NCBI GenBank assembly: GCA_002861535.1
Contig: PHFO01000010.1
Span: 1 to 34,143 of the forward strand
From: Cyanobacteria bacterium M5B4
Lineage (GTDB): Bacteria; Cyanobacteriota; Cyanobacteriia; Pseudanabaenales; Pseudanabaenaceae
Direction of reading: 5' to 3'
Length of the DNA stretch: 34,143 bases
The position numbers and the translations under genes are program-made. This document shows positions 1 through 8,079 of the stretch, in pieces. Within the stretch, counting starts at the first letter, position 1; each line of letters starts with the position of its first letter. The notes below the pieces were generated by a model. The model made no database searches, was not told the DNA's origin, and was given only the letters and a program-made list of their open reading frames with translations.

Positions 1-1
1 T

Positions 2-808
2 ATGGATATTGAAGCAGTAGTTAAAACATCCCTGAATATACTTACAGAGGGATTGCTCAAGGTTATATTTGCGATCGTTCTGTGGTTTATTGGCAAGCGC
101 TTAATTGCTTTTGCTATGGGTTTAACGGGTAAAGCCTTAAAGTCCCAAAGATTGGATACAACTCTCGCTAGCTACTTAACTTCCACAATTACAGTGGTTT
201 TAAACATTGTGCTTGTTGTGGCAATTTTAGGCTACTTTGGTGTTGAAACCACTTCTTTTGCAGCATTGTTAGCCGCGGCGGGTGTAGCCATTGGTGCGGC
301 ATGGAGTGGTTTGTTATCTAATTTTGCTGCCGGTGCTTTTTTAATTATTTTTCAACCTTTTCAAGTGGGAGATTTTATCTCGGCGGGAGGAGTTTTAGGT
401 ACTGTTGAAGAAATCGGCTTGTTTGTGACTACTGTTACAACCTTGGATAATATCCGCACTTACGTTGGTAATAATAGGATTTTCTCTGATAACATCCAAA
501 ACTTTTCAGCTAATCCATTCCGAAGAGTTGATTTAGTGGCTCAATTAAACCATTCTGTCAATCATCAGGAGGCTATTCGTGCCTTACGGGAAAGAATACT
601 AAACATCCCCAATGTGTTAGCTAGCCCTGCCCCTGACATAGAAATTTTGGAGTTTAATTTGGCGGGTCCCCTATTGGCAGTACGTCCCTATTGTCACAAT
701 AATCACTATTGGCAGGTCTATTTTGATACGAATCGGGTCATCCGTGAGTCCTTTACTGAATTGCAGTTTCCTGTTCCTCAACAACATATTCACGTTGAAC
801 AAGGGTAG
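2..808 (+). CDS. Small-conductance mechanosensitive channel (MscS family)
   Basis: A 268-residue inner-membrane channel of the MscS family, which opens under membrane tension to release solutes after hypo-osmotic shock. Residues about 15-40 and 60-80 are hydrophobic helices. The third, pore-lining helix (about 82-118) is rich in Ala and Gly (AALLAAAGVAIGAAWSG) and runs into the family signature FQPFQVGDFI. The remaining 150 residues match the cytoplasmic beta and alpha/beta domains. The length is close to that of E. coli MscS (286). The ATG lies one base inside the window, so an upstream in-frame start cannot be excluded, but the N-terminus looks complete for a three-helix MscS. It converges on hisS across a hairpin. 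Confidence 0.88.
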   Translation: MDIEAVVKTSLNILTEGLLKVIFAIVLWFIGKRLIAFAMGLTGKALKSQRLDTTLASYLTSTITVVLNIVLVVAILGYFGVETTSFAALLAAAGVAIGAAWSGLLSNFAAGAFLIIFQPFQVGDFISAGGVLGTVEEIGLFVTTVTTLDNIRTYVGNNRIFSDNIQNFSANPFRRVDLVAQLNHSVNHQEAIRALRERILNIPNVLASPAPDIEILEFNLAGPLLAVRPYCHNNHYWQVYFDTNRVIRESFTELQFPVPQQHIHVEQG

Positions 809-840
809 AATAGAGCGCCCAGTGAATCAATTTTTTCCTG

Positions 841-867
841 TGCCCTCTCCCATTTGGCGAGAGGGCA
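841..867. terminator. Hairpin between convergent genes (likely bidirectional terminator)
   Basis: A perfect 9-bp stem, TGCCCTCTC at 841-849 and GAGAGGGCA at 859-867, encloses a 9-base loop. On the plus strand it is followed by a short T run (871-875); on the minus strand it is followed by a run of A/T bases, since 831-836 is T-rich on the plus strand. It sits between the MscS-type stop and the hisS stop, so it could end both transcripts. The CTCTCCC/GGGAGAG theme resembles the hairpins in the dispersed repeat family of this window. Confidence 0.5.
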
Positions 868-873
868 AGGTTT

Positions 874-2124
874 TTAGTCGTGATTCTTTCTGGGGGCAAG
901 CCTAGTGAACAAGTCCTCGATCGTTGTAGTTTCCTGTCTCCCTTCTCCTAGCCACTTTACTTGTAGGGTGTGATTGTCGGCTTCGCTGTCTCCTAAAATT
1001 ATGGCTGCCTTGGCTGACGCATGATCGGCTCGTTTTAGTTGTTTGTCAAATTTTGCCCCTGTTAGGTCCATTTCCACCTGAAATCCTGCCTGGCGTAACT
1101 GTTGCCATACCACTAGGGCATAGCTTTCTGCCCGTTCTCCCCTGGAAACGATATAAAAATCGATCGGAGGCGGGTTCAAAGTCTGTAGATTTTCTAGTAA
1201 GAGGATCAAACGCTCTAGCCCCATCGCCCAACCCACGGCGGGGGTGTCCGTCCCGCCTAGTTCCGCCACTAACCGATCGTAGCGTCCTCCACCACACACT
1301 GCCGACTGCGCCCCTAAATCTTGGGATTGAATCTCAAAAGCAGTGTGGGTATAGTAATCTAGCCCCCTGACCAGGCGCGGCTCTAGCCTGAACTTTACCT
1401 TGAGGTCGGTTAACAGAGCTTGCACCCGATCGAAACGGCGGCGGGATTCGGGTTGGAGATAGTCCCAAATGTTGGGGGCGGACTGACAAATTGTCTGGGT
1501 TTTGGGGTCTTTACTGTCTAAAATGCGCAGGGGATTGCGCTGGAGGCGTTGTTGGGAATCGGGATCAAGGTCGGCAAGGTAGGGGGTAAAATAGTCCACC
1601 AGTGCCCCGCGGTAACCCATCCGATCGGTGTGGTCTCCTACGGAATTGAGGGATACAAGGAGATTTTGTAATCCCAATGCTTGCAAAATTTCGTAGGCAA
1701 GGGCGATCGCTTCTCCATCAGCACGGGGATCAGCGCTGCCAATTAACTCCAAGCCTAGCTGATGAAATTGCCGCTGTCTCCCCTTTTGGGGGCGTTCGTA
1801 GCGGAACATTTGCCCCATGTACCACAGCCGTTGTATACCCTGGAGCTTATTTTGGATGTAAGCCCGCACCACACCCGCCGTCCCTTCCGGTCGCAGGGTG
1901 ATGGATTCTTCCCCCTTGCTCAAAAAGGTATACATCTCTTTATTGACAATATCGGTGGTCTCGCCGATCCCCCGCGCAAATAACTCGGTCGCCTCCAGAA
2001 TTGGGGTTCTAATTTCTTGGTAGTTGGCGCGCCTGAGCAGTTCCCTAGCGATCGTTTCTAGGTGATGCCAATAAAAAATTTCACTGCCTACAATGTCTTT
2101 AGTGCCGCGCAGGGTCTGAATCAT
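874..2124 (-). CDS. hisS: Histidyl-tRNA synthetase
   Basis: A class II aminoacyl-tRNA synthetase of 416 residues that charges tRNA-His with histidine. The N-terminus MIQTLRGTKDI is typical. Class II motif 2 is visible as FRYERPQKGRQRQFHQ, the histidine-specific motif as LVRGLDYYTHTAFEI, and motif 3 as GWAMGLERLIL. The last 90 or so residues form the anticodon-binding domain. The length is normal for bacterial HisRS. The ATG overlaps the stop of the small upstream gene (ATGA, 2121-2124), which suggests translational coupling at the end of a long minus-strand run. The frame is intact, unlike several other genes here. Confidence 0.97.
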   Translation of the reverse strand: MIQTLRGTKDIVGSEIFYWHHLETIARELLRRANYQEIRTPILEATELFARGIGETTDIVNKEMYTFLSKGEESITLRPEGTAGVVRAYIQNKLQGIQRLWYMGQMFRYERPQKGRQRQFHQLGLELIGSADPRADGEAIALAYEILQALGLQNLLVSLNSVGDHTDRMGYRGALVDYFTPYLADLDPDSQQRLQRNPLRILDSKDPKTQTICQSAPNIWDYLQPESRRRFDRVQALLTDLKVKFRLEPRLVRGLDYYTHTAFEIQSQDLGAQSAVCGGGRYDRLVAELGGTDTPAVGWAMGLERLILLLENLQTLNPPPIDFYIVSRGERAESYALVVWQQLRQAGFQVEMDLTGAKFDKQLKRADHASAKAAIILGDSEADNHTLQVKWLGEGRQETTTIEDLFTRLAPRKNHD

Positions 2125-2369
2125 AGGGTAATTTGGTGGAAGCTTCCGTAATAATGAAGAATTTGTTCTAAAATTTCTGCGGCGCGGGGAGGCAACCCCT
2201 GGGGCACCTGCACCCTGATCCCCATAATTTGGCTAGCACTGTAGTCGAACCGATCGCTTGTCTGGGGCAACAGTTCTGTTGTCACCCCCTCCAATTGTCC
2301 CAGGTGAGCAGCCAGTTCCCGATACATGGTCAGGGGTAGGGGAGGATCGTAGGTGATTTGCCGGATCAT
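2121..2369 (-). CDS. Small conserved-looking protein of unknown function upstream of hisS
   Basis: An 82-residue soluble protein with no signal peptide or membrane segment. I do not recognise a named domain. The N-terminus MIRQITYDPPLPLTMYRELA, a central ELLPQTSDRFDYSASQI segment and a C-terminal amphipathic stretch (AAEILEQILHYYG) suggest a compact alpha/beta fold. It starts 3 bases after the stop of the pedR-like gene and overlaps hisS by 4 bases, so it is very likely a real, co-transcribed gene. The coupling to hisS could hint at a translation-related role, but that is only inference. Confidence 0.7.
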   Translation of the reverse strand: MIRQITYDPPLPLTMYRELAAHLGQLEGVTTELLPQTSDRFDYSASQIMGIRVQVPQGLPPRAAEILEQILHYYGSFHQITL

Positions 2370-2372
2370 GGG

Positions 2373-2642
2373 CTAGTTGATCGGTTTGGGCAGGGGGCAG
2401 CAGTTGAACCCATCGATACAGATTTTGCCCCACTGCATCGCCCAGCGCACCAGGGCAACGCGATTATGGGTGCGGGTCTTGTCCAAAATATTGCTGATGT
2501 GATTATCCACCGTTCGTTTACTAATCGCCAGTTCTACTGCAATTTGTTCGTTACTCAAACCCGAAGCAACTAACTCGATCACTTGAATTTCCCGATCGGA
2601 GAGGGATGGGGTACGAAAATTGGCACTTTCTGGGCTATGCAT
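2373..2642 (-). CDS. pedR: PedR-like LuxR/GerE-type transcriptional regulator
   Basis: An 89-residue protein that is almost entirely a LuxR/GerE helix-turn-helix domain (about residues 12-68; LSDREIQVIELVASGLSNEQ then ISKRTVDNHISNIL), with no receiver domain. The C-terminal tail WGKICIDGFNCC carries cysteines at 75, 81 and 82. This layout fits PedR, the small cyanobacterial regulator whose activity responds to photosynthetic electron flow through thioredoxin acting on a C-terminal cysteine. The frame extends upstream to a TTG at 2699, giving 108 residues. I prefer the ATG at 2642 because it gives the usual family length of about 90. The PedR assignment rests on recalled similarity; the HTH call is firm. 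Confidence 0.78.
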   Translation of the reverse strand: MHSPESANFRTPSLSDREIQVIELVASGLSNEQIAVELAISKRTVDNHISNILDKTRTHNRVALVRWAMQWGKICIDGFNCCPLPKPIN

Positions 2643-2712
2643 GGCGAAGTAGGTCTTTCTCTCTATGGACTCTTCTATCGTAACAATTCTGGGGATCAAT
2701 GGAGTAAGTAAT

Positions 2713-3978
2713 TTACTGCGGGATCAAGCGATCGCTGTCTTGCCAGGACTGGGGTCGCCATACTACAAATTCTCGCCAATTGCGATGCAAACTATTCAGC
2801 ACTTCCTCTTGAGCCTGATGGAAAATACTAATATCTCCCATGCCCCGATTGAGCAGGGCAAACCAGACTAACCCCCGATCGCGGGTCTGAATCACCCCTG
2901 CCAAAGTACTGACATCACTGAGGGTACCCGTTTTGAGGATATCGCCGCCACTAAAATAGCGGTCTTGGATGGTACCGCAACGGCATTCTCCCATGGGAAA
3001 GAGGTCTGCCAAACTCAGCCCCTGGGCACTCGCCTGTTTTTGGAGGGCGATCAGAAGCGCTACTACTCCCCTGGGGGAAATTTGATTGCTCTGCCCCAGA
3101 CCCGACCCATTGCTCAGGCGAATTTCTTGACTGGGGATGCCGGAAAGCTCCACTAACTTGGGGATTACTTTCCCCGTCCCCCCCAGATTGGTCATGAGGA
3201 CATCAGCAATGATGTTGTTGCTATAGATATTCATTTGCTTCAAAATCTGCCATAGGGGCAACGATCGGTATTGCACTAAAACCCTGCCCGTTGCCTGGGG
3301 CAAAATCCTGACTGTGCCAGTAATAGTAATCTGGGGGCGACCTGTCCCCCTAGACAAGGTCTCGTACTGCGTTAAAACTTCTCCGTCCCAGAGGTCACGA
3401 TTGATTGCCCGCCGGAAGAAACCCGCCGACTGCACCCGATCGGTGGCAAAATTCATATAAAACTGGGAAGTTACGACTAAATCCCCCTGAATTCTTTTGA
3501 TCCCCAGAGTTTCTAGGTAATTGCCAATTTTGATCCCGTCTTCCCACACAAACAGGGGATCAGCTCCCCCCGCCACAATTAAGTCTCCCACCAGAGTAGA
3601 ACCACTGAGACTACCGTTGGTGGCAATAGTGGTAACAAAGCGAGAGTCCCTATGCCAAGTGCTCAGAGCCGCTAGAGTCGTGGCAATCTTAGTCAGGGAT
3701 GCCACAGGTAAGGGGCGGTCTCCCTGGTGACTGGCTAGTAATTGCCCCCCCTGGTTCTGAATCCATACCCCCTGCAACGATCGGGGGTAGCCCCTACTTT
3801 GGAGAGTCTGGAGGTGCTTTTCTGTTACCTGGGCGGCAATGGGATCAAAGCCGGACTGGGCTAAAACAGGGACAGAATTTTGTATTAACAGTACTGAGAG
3901 AGCCATCAGGGGAGAGTTAACCAACAGGGCTCGATCGAGGGAGTTAGCCACTAACCACAGTGCCACCAAGTTCCACAT
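2713..3978 (-). CDS. dacB: D-alanyl-D-alanine carboxypeptidase, PBP4 / peptidase S13 family
   Basis: A 421-residue penicillin-binding protein of the PBP4 (DacB) type, which trims or cleaves peptidoglycan peptides in the periplasm. All three active-site motifs are present: SxxK as SLTK (residues 94-97, nucleophile Ser94), SxN as SNN (253-255) and KTG (349-351). A hydrophobic N-terminal segment ending near residue 40 (VLLIQNSVPVLA) looks like a signal peptide or anchor. The length is slightly below that of E. coli DacB, fitting a shorter insertion between the SxxK and SxN motifs. It begins 12 bases after the rpsA stop, so it probably shares that transcript. Confidence 0.92.
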   Translation of the reverse strand: MWNLVALWLVANSLDRALLVNSPLMALSVLLIQNSVPVLAQSGFDPIAAQVTEKHLQTLQSRGYPRSLQGVWIQNQGGQLLASHQGDRPLPVASLTKIATTLAALSTWHRDSRFVTTIATNGSLSGSTLVGDLIVAGGADPLFVWEDGIKIGNYLETLGIKRIQGDLVVTSQFYMNFATDRVQSAGFFRRAINRDLWDGEVLTQYETLSRGTGRPQITITGTVRILPQATGRVLVQYRSLPLWQILKQMNIYSNNIIADVLMTNLGGTGKVIPKLVELSGIPSQEIRLSNGSGLGQSNQISPRGVVALLIALQKQASAQGLSLADLFPMGECRCGTIQDRYFSGGDILKTGTLSDVSTLAGVIQTRDRGLVWFALLNRGMGDISIFHQAQEEVLNSLHRNWREFVVWRPQSWQDSDRLIPQ

Positions 3979-3990
3979 CCTTACCCGTGG

Positions 3991-5011
3991 TTAATTAGAG
4001 TCAGTACCCTCTACTTCGCTGTCTTCTTCGATAGCGGGGGGAATCTCCATAAGCTCTTCAGCTACATCTTCAGTGGCGGGAGGAATTTCAATCCCCAAGG
4101 CAGCCAAACGCAACTGCTCCCGATACTTAGCCGCCATTTCTTCTGCCTTAGCATAAACCAAGCTGGGGTCTCGCACCATATCCCTGGCTCCGCCTCCAGT
4201 TGCTTCGTCGAAAGGGAGATTCTGCCCCGCTCTGAATCTAAGTCAATGATCATCACCTTGACATCGTCATTGACATTAAAGACATTGTGGGGCGTTTCAA
4301 TATGTTCGTGGGAAATTTCGGAGATGTGCAACAGACCGCTGACGCCGCCAATATCAATAAAGGCACCGTAGGGCTTGATCCCCCTGACCACACCCTCGAC
4401 AACTTCCCCGATCTCTAGCTTGTTCATCTTCCGCTCTACTAGGGCACGGCGATGGCTCAGTACTAGACGGTTTCTTTCCTCGTCAACCTCTAGGAACTTC
4501 AGGGGTAGTTCTTCCCCGACGAGGTCTTCCTTGGGCTTTCTGGTGCTGATGTGGGAACCAGGAATAAATCCGCGTAGACCTTCAATACGTACTAAAGCAC
4601 CACCACGATTGGTAGAAAAAATTAGCGATCGTACAGTGGCATCCTCTTTTTGCAACTGTCTTACCCGTTCCCAGGCGCGCATATATTCAATCCGGCGGAT
4701 GGAAAGGGTTAATTGCCCTTCTTCGTTTTCATCAGCTAGGATAAAAAACTCTCTGGTATCGTTATTTTGTAAGACTTCCTCCGGGGTATCCACGCGGTTG
4801 ATGGACATTTCCTGCAGAGGGATGAAGGCCGCTGTCTTAGCGCCAATATCAATTAGGGCTCCCCTCGGTTCAATACTAAAAACAGTCCCCGCTACAATAT
4901 CTCCAGGACTAAAACGGTAGTCATACTGGTCTAGGAGGGCGGCAAAATCGTCATGGGTAAATCCGACGTTTGGGTTGGTTCCTGCTTTTTTTTGTTCCGA
5001 GTGATTGGCAT
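3991..5011 (-). CDS. rpsA: 30S ribosomal protein S1, broken by two apparent frameshifts
   Basis: A cyanobacterial S1 of the short, three-S1-domain type, about 340 residues once two frameshifts are repaired. The reading frame is open in three pieces. The ATG at 5009-5011 opens MPITRNKKK and enters the run of eight coding-strand A (4986-4993). One extra A there leads straight into VGFTHDDFAALLDQYD and the first S1 domain. Domains two and three follow (FIPGSHIST, GAFIDIGGVSGLLHISEI). Near the C-terminus, one G missing at 4182-4184 breaks EPG/DMVRDP; the last 62 codons (from 4179) continue to the acidic tail. S1 binds mRNA on the 30S subunit. Cyanobacteria usually carry more than one S1 paralogue, so loss is not impossible, but sequence error is likelier. 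Confidence 0.9.
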
Positions 5012-5107
5012 AGTAATTAAAGTGTAGTTAGTCTCCGGGTCGAACTTCTAAAAAGAAATGGGCACAGGCTTCTAATGTTAGCATACCTTGTCTATAACCG
5101 CAAATTA

Positions 5108-5734
5108 CTAGGGCGGGGATACCAACCGTTGGGGCAGTAGCCGGATGATCGACTGGTGCACTTGCTCTGGGGGCTGACTGCTGTCTACAAGTTTTACCCG
5201 ATCGGGTTCGTTGTGGCAGATATGGGCAAATCCCGATCGTACCCGCTGATGAAATTCCAGGTCTAGTTTTTCCATGCGGTCTTGGTGGTGATTCTTTACC
5301 CTAGCGCGGACTAAACCAACTTCGGGGTCAATATCTAGCCAAAAAGTTATCTGGGGCATAGTCCCCTGGGTCGCCTCAGCATTTAATTGGGCAATCCAAT
5401 TTTTATCGATGCCATGACCAAATCCTTGATAGGCAAGGGTGGAATCGGTAAACCGATCGGTAATAACAATTTTACCTGCCGCCAAGGCGGGCTTAATTAA
5501 CTGGCTGACATGGTGGGAGCGGTCCGCCATGAGCAAAAATAGCTCTGTAGGGGGTGTTAGGCTGTCGCTTTGGAGGAATAGCTGACGGAGAGTAGCCCCT
5601 AAATCTGTGCCCCCTGGTTCTCTGGTCAGGACTACCTGATGCCCCTGGGACCTCAGGAATGCAGCTAGAAGTTTTGCCTGGGTGGACTTGCCTGCTCCCT
5701 CTCCCCCTTCAAGACTGATGAATAGGGAGGACAT
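5108..5734 (-). CDS. tmk: Thymidylate kinase
   Basis: A 208-residue dTMP kinase that phosphorylates dTMP to dTDP in DNA precursor synthesis. The P-loop GGEGAGKS is at residues 10-17, the DR(Y/F) motif appears as ITDRFTDSTLAYQG, and the TREPGGT substrate-binding motif is present. The length is standard. The ATG lies 26 bases inside the end of pgsA, so the two genes overlap and are probably coupled. A 96-base gap separates it from the rpsA start, the largest space inside this minus-strand run, and rpsA may therefore have its own promoter there. Confidence 0.96.
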   Translation of the reverse strand: MSSLFISLEGGEGAGKSTQAKLLAAFLRSQGHQVVLTREPGGTDLGATLRQLFLQSDSLTPPTELFLLMADRSHHVSQLIKPALAAGKIVITDRFTDSTLAYQGFGHGIDKNWIAQLNAEATQGTMPQITFWLDIDPEVGLVRARVKNHHQDRMEKLDLEFHQRVRSGFAHICHNEPDRVKLVDSSQPPEQVHQSIIRLLPQRLVSPP

Positions 5735-6224
5735 AATTAAGCCCAGAAAAAATAGTCAAGCCGAGGGCAAGCCAAAATAGGAAAATCGCGTAGGGTATCT
5801 GTAATAGTAGTGCTAGTATAGCGACAATTTGACTGATAGTTTTGACCTTGCCCCAAATACTAGCGCCTGTGGCACTGGGGGCGCGCCAGAGAGTGATCAA
5901 CAATTCCCGCGCCACGATCGTAAATACGCTCCAAGCCGGCAAGTCTCCCAATTCTACTAGCATTATCATCGGCGCTAAAATTACTAACTTATCCACTAGG
6001 GGGTCTAACACCTTACCCAGGTCAGTTTCTTGATGCCAGCGGCGGGCAATGTAGCCATCTAACCAGTCGGTCAAGGCAGCAATGGCAAACACGAGCGCGC
6101 TCCAGAGCCTGCTTGGGGCAGAATCTTGCCCTGTCAGTAGACCCAAAACGATCGGGATGGAAATCAACCGTGATAGGGTAATCCAACTAGCAAAGGTGAT
6201 ATTTGTCTTACCAAGTTCTGCCAT
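5709..6224 (-). CDS. pgsA: CDP-diacylglycerol-glycerol-3-phosphate 3-phosphatidyltransferase
   Basis: A 171-residue integral membrane enzyme that makes phosphatidylglycerophosphate, the precursor of phosphatidylglycerol, which is indispensable for thylakoids. The CDP-alcohol phosphotransferase signature is complete: Asp53, Asp56-Gly57, Ala60-Arg61, Gly70, Asp74 and Asp78, in the spacing D-x2-DG-x2-AR-x8-G-x3-D-x3-D. Several hydrophobic segments flank it. It overlaps the ABC1-kinase gene upstream by 17 bases and tmk downstream by 26 bases. Confidence 0.94.
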   Translation of the reverse strand: MAELGKTNITFASWITLSRLISIPIVLGLLTGQDSAPSRLWSALVFAIAALTDWLDGYIARRWHQETDLGKVLDPLVDKLVILAPMIMLVELGDLPAWSVFTIVARELLITLWRAPSATGASIWGKVKTISQIVAILALLLQIPYAIFLFWLALGLTIFSGLNYVLPIHQS

Positions 6225-8022
6225 TTACTGAGCGATGAAGGGAAGTGGTTTCTGTCAGTTTAGGGGAACTATTTTCATCCTGCAATACCCATTCTTGAAT
6301 CCATCGGGCTAGGGCACGCTGGGATATTTGGGACACTAATTGTCCCCCCATGAGATAGAGTTCTGGTTTAGTTAAAATTTGCCCCGCGACCGGTAACAAT
6401 TCCCAGTTTGGTTTGAAGTCGGAGGAACGGATGCCGTGCCACAATTTGGTGATGGCTTCCCCGTCCCGATCGATCAAATGATCGACAGAACTAGCCAATT
6501 CATCTACTAATTTTTCTCTCAAGTGTACCCCCTCGGCAGATAGGAAAAATTCGGCAATGTGACTGATAGCTTGACTAAAATTGTAATCCTCATTCGATTG
6601 GGCATTTTGGAGCAAGTTATTGAGTCGATTCCATCTAAAGGAGCCATCTTTGAGTAATACATCCTTGAGGGCATTTTGTAACTGGGGTGTAGGTTCAGTT
6701 AATAGCCTAGTTGCCACATAGGGATAGGCAACACTCATCACTTTGAAGTTAGGATCAACCCCGATCGCTATCCCTTCTAGAGTTACCAACGATCGGATAA
6801 TTAAAGCGTAGTAGGCGGGCACTTGAAAGGGATAGTCATACATAATTGCTGATAATTGATCCGTGAGACCCTTAAAATCCAGATCGGTTACACTACCAAC
6901 TAAAGAAGTACCAAAAACCTGTTCTAATGCTGGTGTAATTTTAGCTAGATCAGTGCCTGGCTTCAGAAAACCTAAACGGACATAGTCCTCGGATAATGCC
7001 CTAAAATCTCGATTCACTAAATGCACGATCGCTTCGATTAAGCCATACCTTTGTTCCTCCGATACCTGACTCATCATGCCGAAATCTAGGTAGGCTAATC
7101 TGCCGTCTTCCATGACTAATAAGTTGCCAGGATGGGGGTCTGCGTGGAAAAATCCCTGATCCAGTAGTTGCCTCAAAGAGCACTGTACACCGACTTCTAT
7201 GATTTTTCTGCTGTTAAATCCCTGCTTTTGAAGACTGTCCAATTCTGTTAGTTTGGTACCATTGATCCACTCCATAGTTAATACCCGCTTGGCAGTATAT
7301 TGCCAATAAATTTTGGGGATATAAATGCCTGGTAAATTGCCGTAGTATTGGGCAAATCTTTCAGCATTGGCACCTTCGCAGGTGTAGTCCATTTCCTCAA
7401 AGATGCGGCTAGCAAATTCATCTAAAATCGCCCTCAGATCACTCTTGACAAACCAAACAAACTGCATAATCCAGCCGGCGATGTTCCGTAAAATGAATAC
7501 ATCGAGGGCAATTTGTCTGACAATTCCTGGTCTTTGGACTTTAATGGCAACGGTTTCTCCTGAATGCAATCTACCTTTGTAAACCTGTCCTAAAGACGCC
7601 GCCGCGATCGGTTTGGTGGAAATTTCACTATAAACTTCCTGGGGGTCTGCTCCTAATTCTTCGCGGATAAATTGGAAAGCAATATCGTTAGAGAAGGAAG
7701 GAAGCTGGTCTTGTAATTGAGATAATTCCTCTAAATAAACTGGAGGAACAATATCAGGACGAGTAGAAAGCGCTTGCCCAATTTTGATGAAAGCGGGTCC
7801 TAATTTGGTTAAAAGTTTCCGTAATTTGATCGCTAACTGCCGATCGTTTTTTACATCTCTGCCGAATTTTGTGCCCAGCCAAATTTCCCAAAATAGACCT
7901 AAAATAGGCACAAAAATTGTTAAATACCTAGCCCAAACTTCTAAGGGACGGGAACGATAATATTCAGCAATGACACCGGCATCATAACGATTGAGGTCAG
8001 TAATATTCACGGAACTTACCAT
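6208..8022 (-). CDS. ABC1/UbiB (ADCK) family atypical kinase
   Basis: A 604-residue ABC1K protein of the UbiB/ADCK family. Cyanobacterial and plastid members associate with thylakoids or plastoglobules and affect prenylquinone and chlorophyll metabolism. The diagnostic KxGQ motif is K80-I-G-Q83 within LTKLGPAFIKIGQAL. The Ala-rich loop that replaces the usual kinase glycine loop is AAAS at 140-143, the ATP-anchoring lysine is in VAIKVQRPG (Lys161), and the catalytic and metal-binding motifs are FFHADPHPGN and YLDFG. An N-terminal hydrophobic stretch (about 30-50) may anchor it. It starts 57 bases after hemH and overlaps pgsA. The frame is intact. The exact substrate is unknown. Confidence 0.93.
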   Translation of the reverse strand: MVSSVNITDLNRYDAGVIAEYYRSRPLEVWARYLTIFVPILGLFWEIWLGTKFGRDVKNDRQLAIKLRKLLTKLGPAFIKIGQALSTRPDIVPPVYLEELSQLQDQLPSFSNDIAFQFIREELGADPQEVYSEISTKPIAAASLGQVYKGRLHSGETVAIKVQRPGIVRQIALDVFILRNIAGWIMQFVWFVKSDLRAILDEFASRIFEEMDYTCEGANAERFAQYYGNLPGIYIPKIYWQYTAKRVLTMEWINGTKLTELDSLQKQGFNSRKIIEVGVQCSLRQLLDQGFFHADPHPGNLLVMEDGRLAYLDFGMMSQVSEEQRYGLIEAIVHLVNRDFRALSEDYVRLGFLKPGTDLAKITPALEQVFGTSLVGSVTDLDFKGLTDQLSAIMYDYPFQVPAYYALIIRSLVTLEGIAIGVDPNFKVMSVAYPYVATRLLTEPTPQLQNALKDVLLKDGSFRWNRLNNLLQNAQSNEDYNFSQAISHIAEFFLSAEGVHLREKLVDELASSVDHLIDRDGEAITKLWHGIRSSDFKPNWELLPVAGQILTKPELYLMGGQLVSQISQRALARWIQEWVLQDENSSPKLTETTSLHRSVNGRTW

Positions 8023-8079
8023 AAGTTTTAGATAATTTTAACAATTGACCATCCTAGATACTTGTACCCCAAGAAAGAA

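Noticed and set aside
5012-5107. A GTTCGAC-containing stretch on the minus strand upstream of rpsA, like a tRNA T-loop
   Set aside because: No flanking T stem, acceptor stem or anticodon arm can be formed; it is simply the rpsA upstream region.
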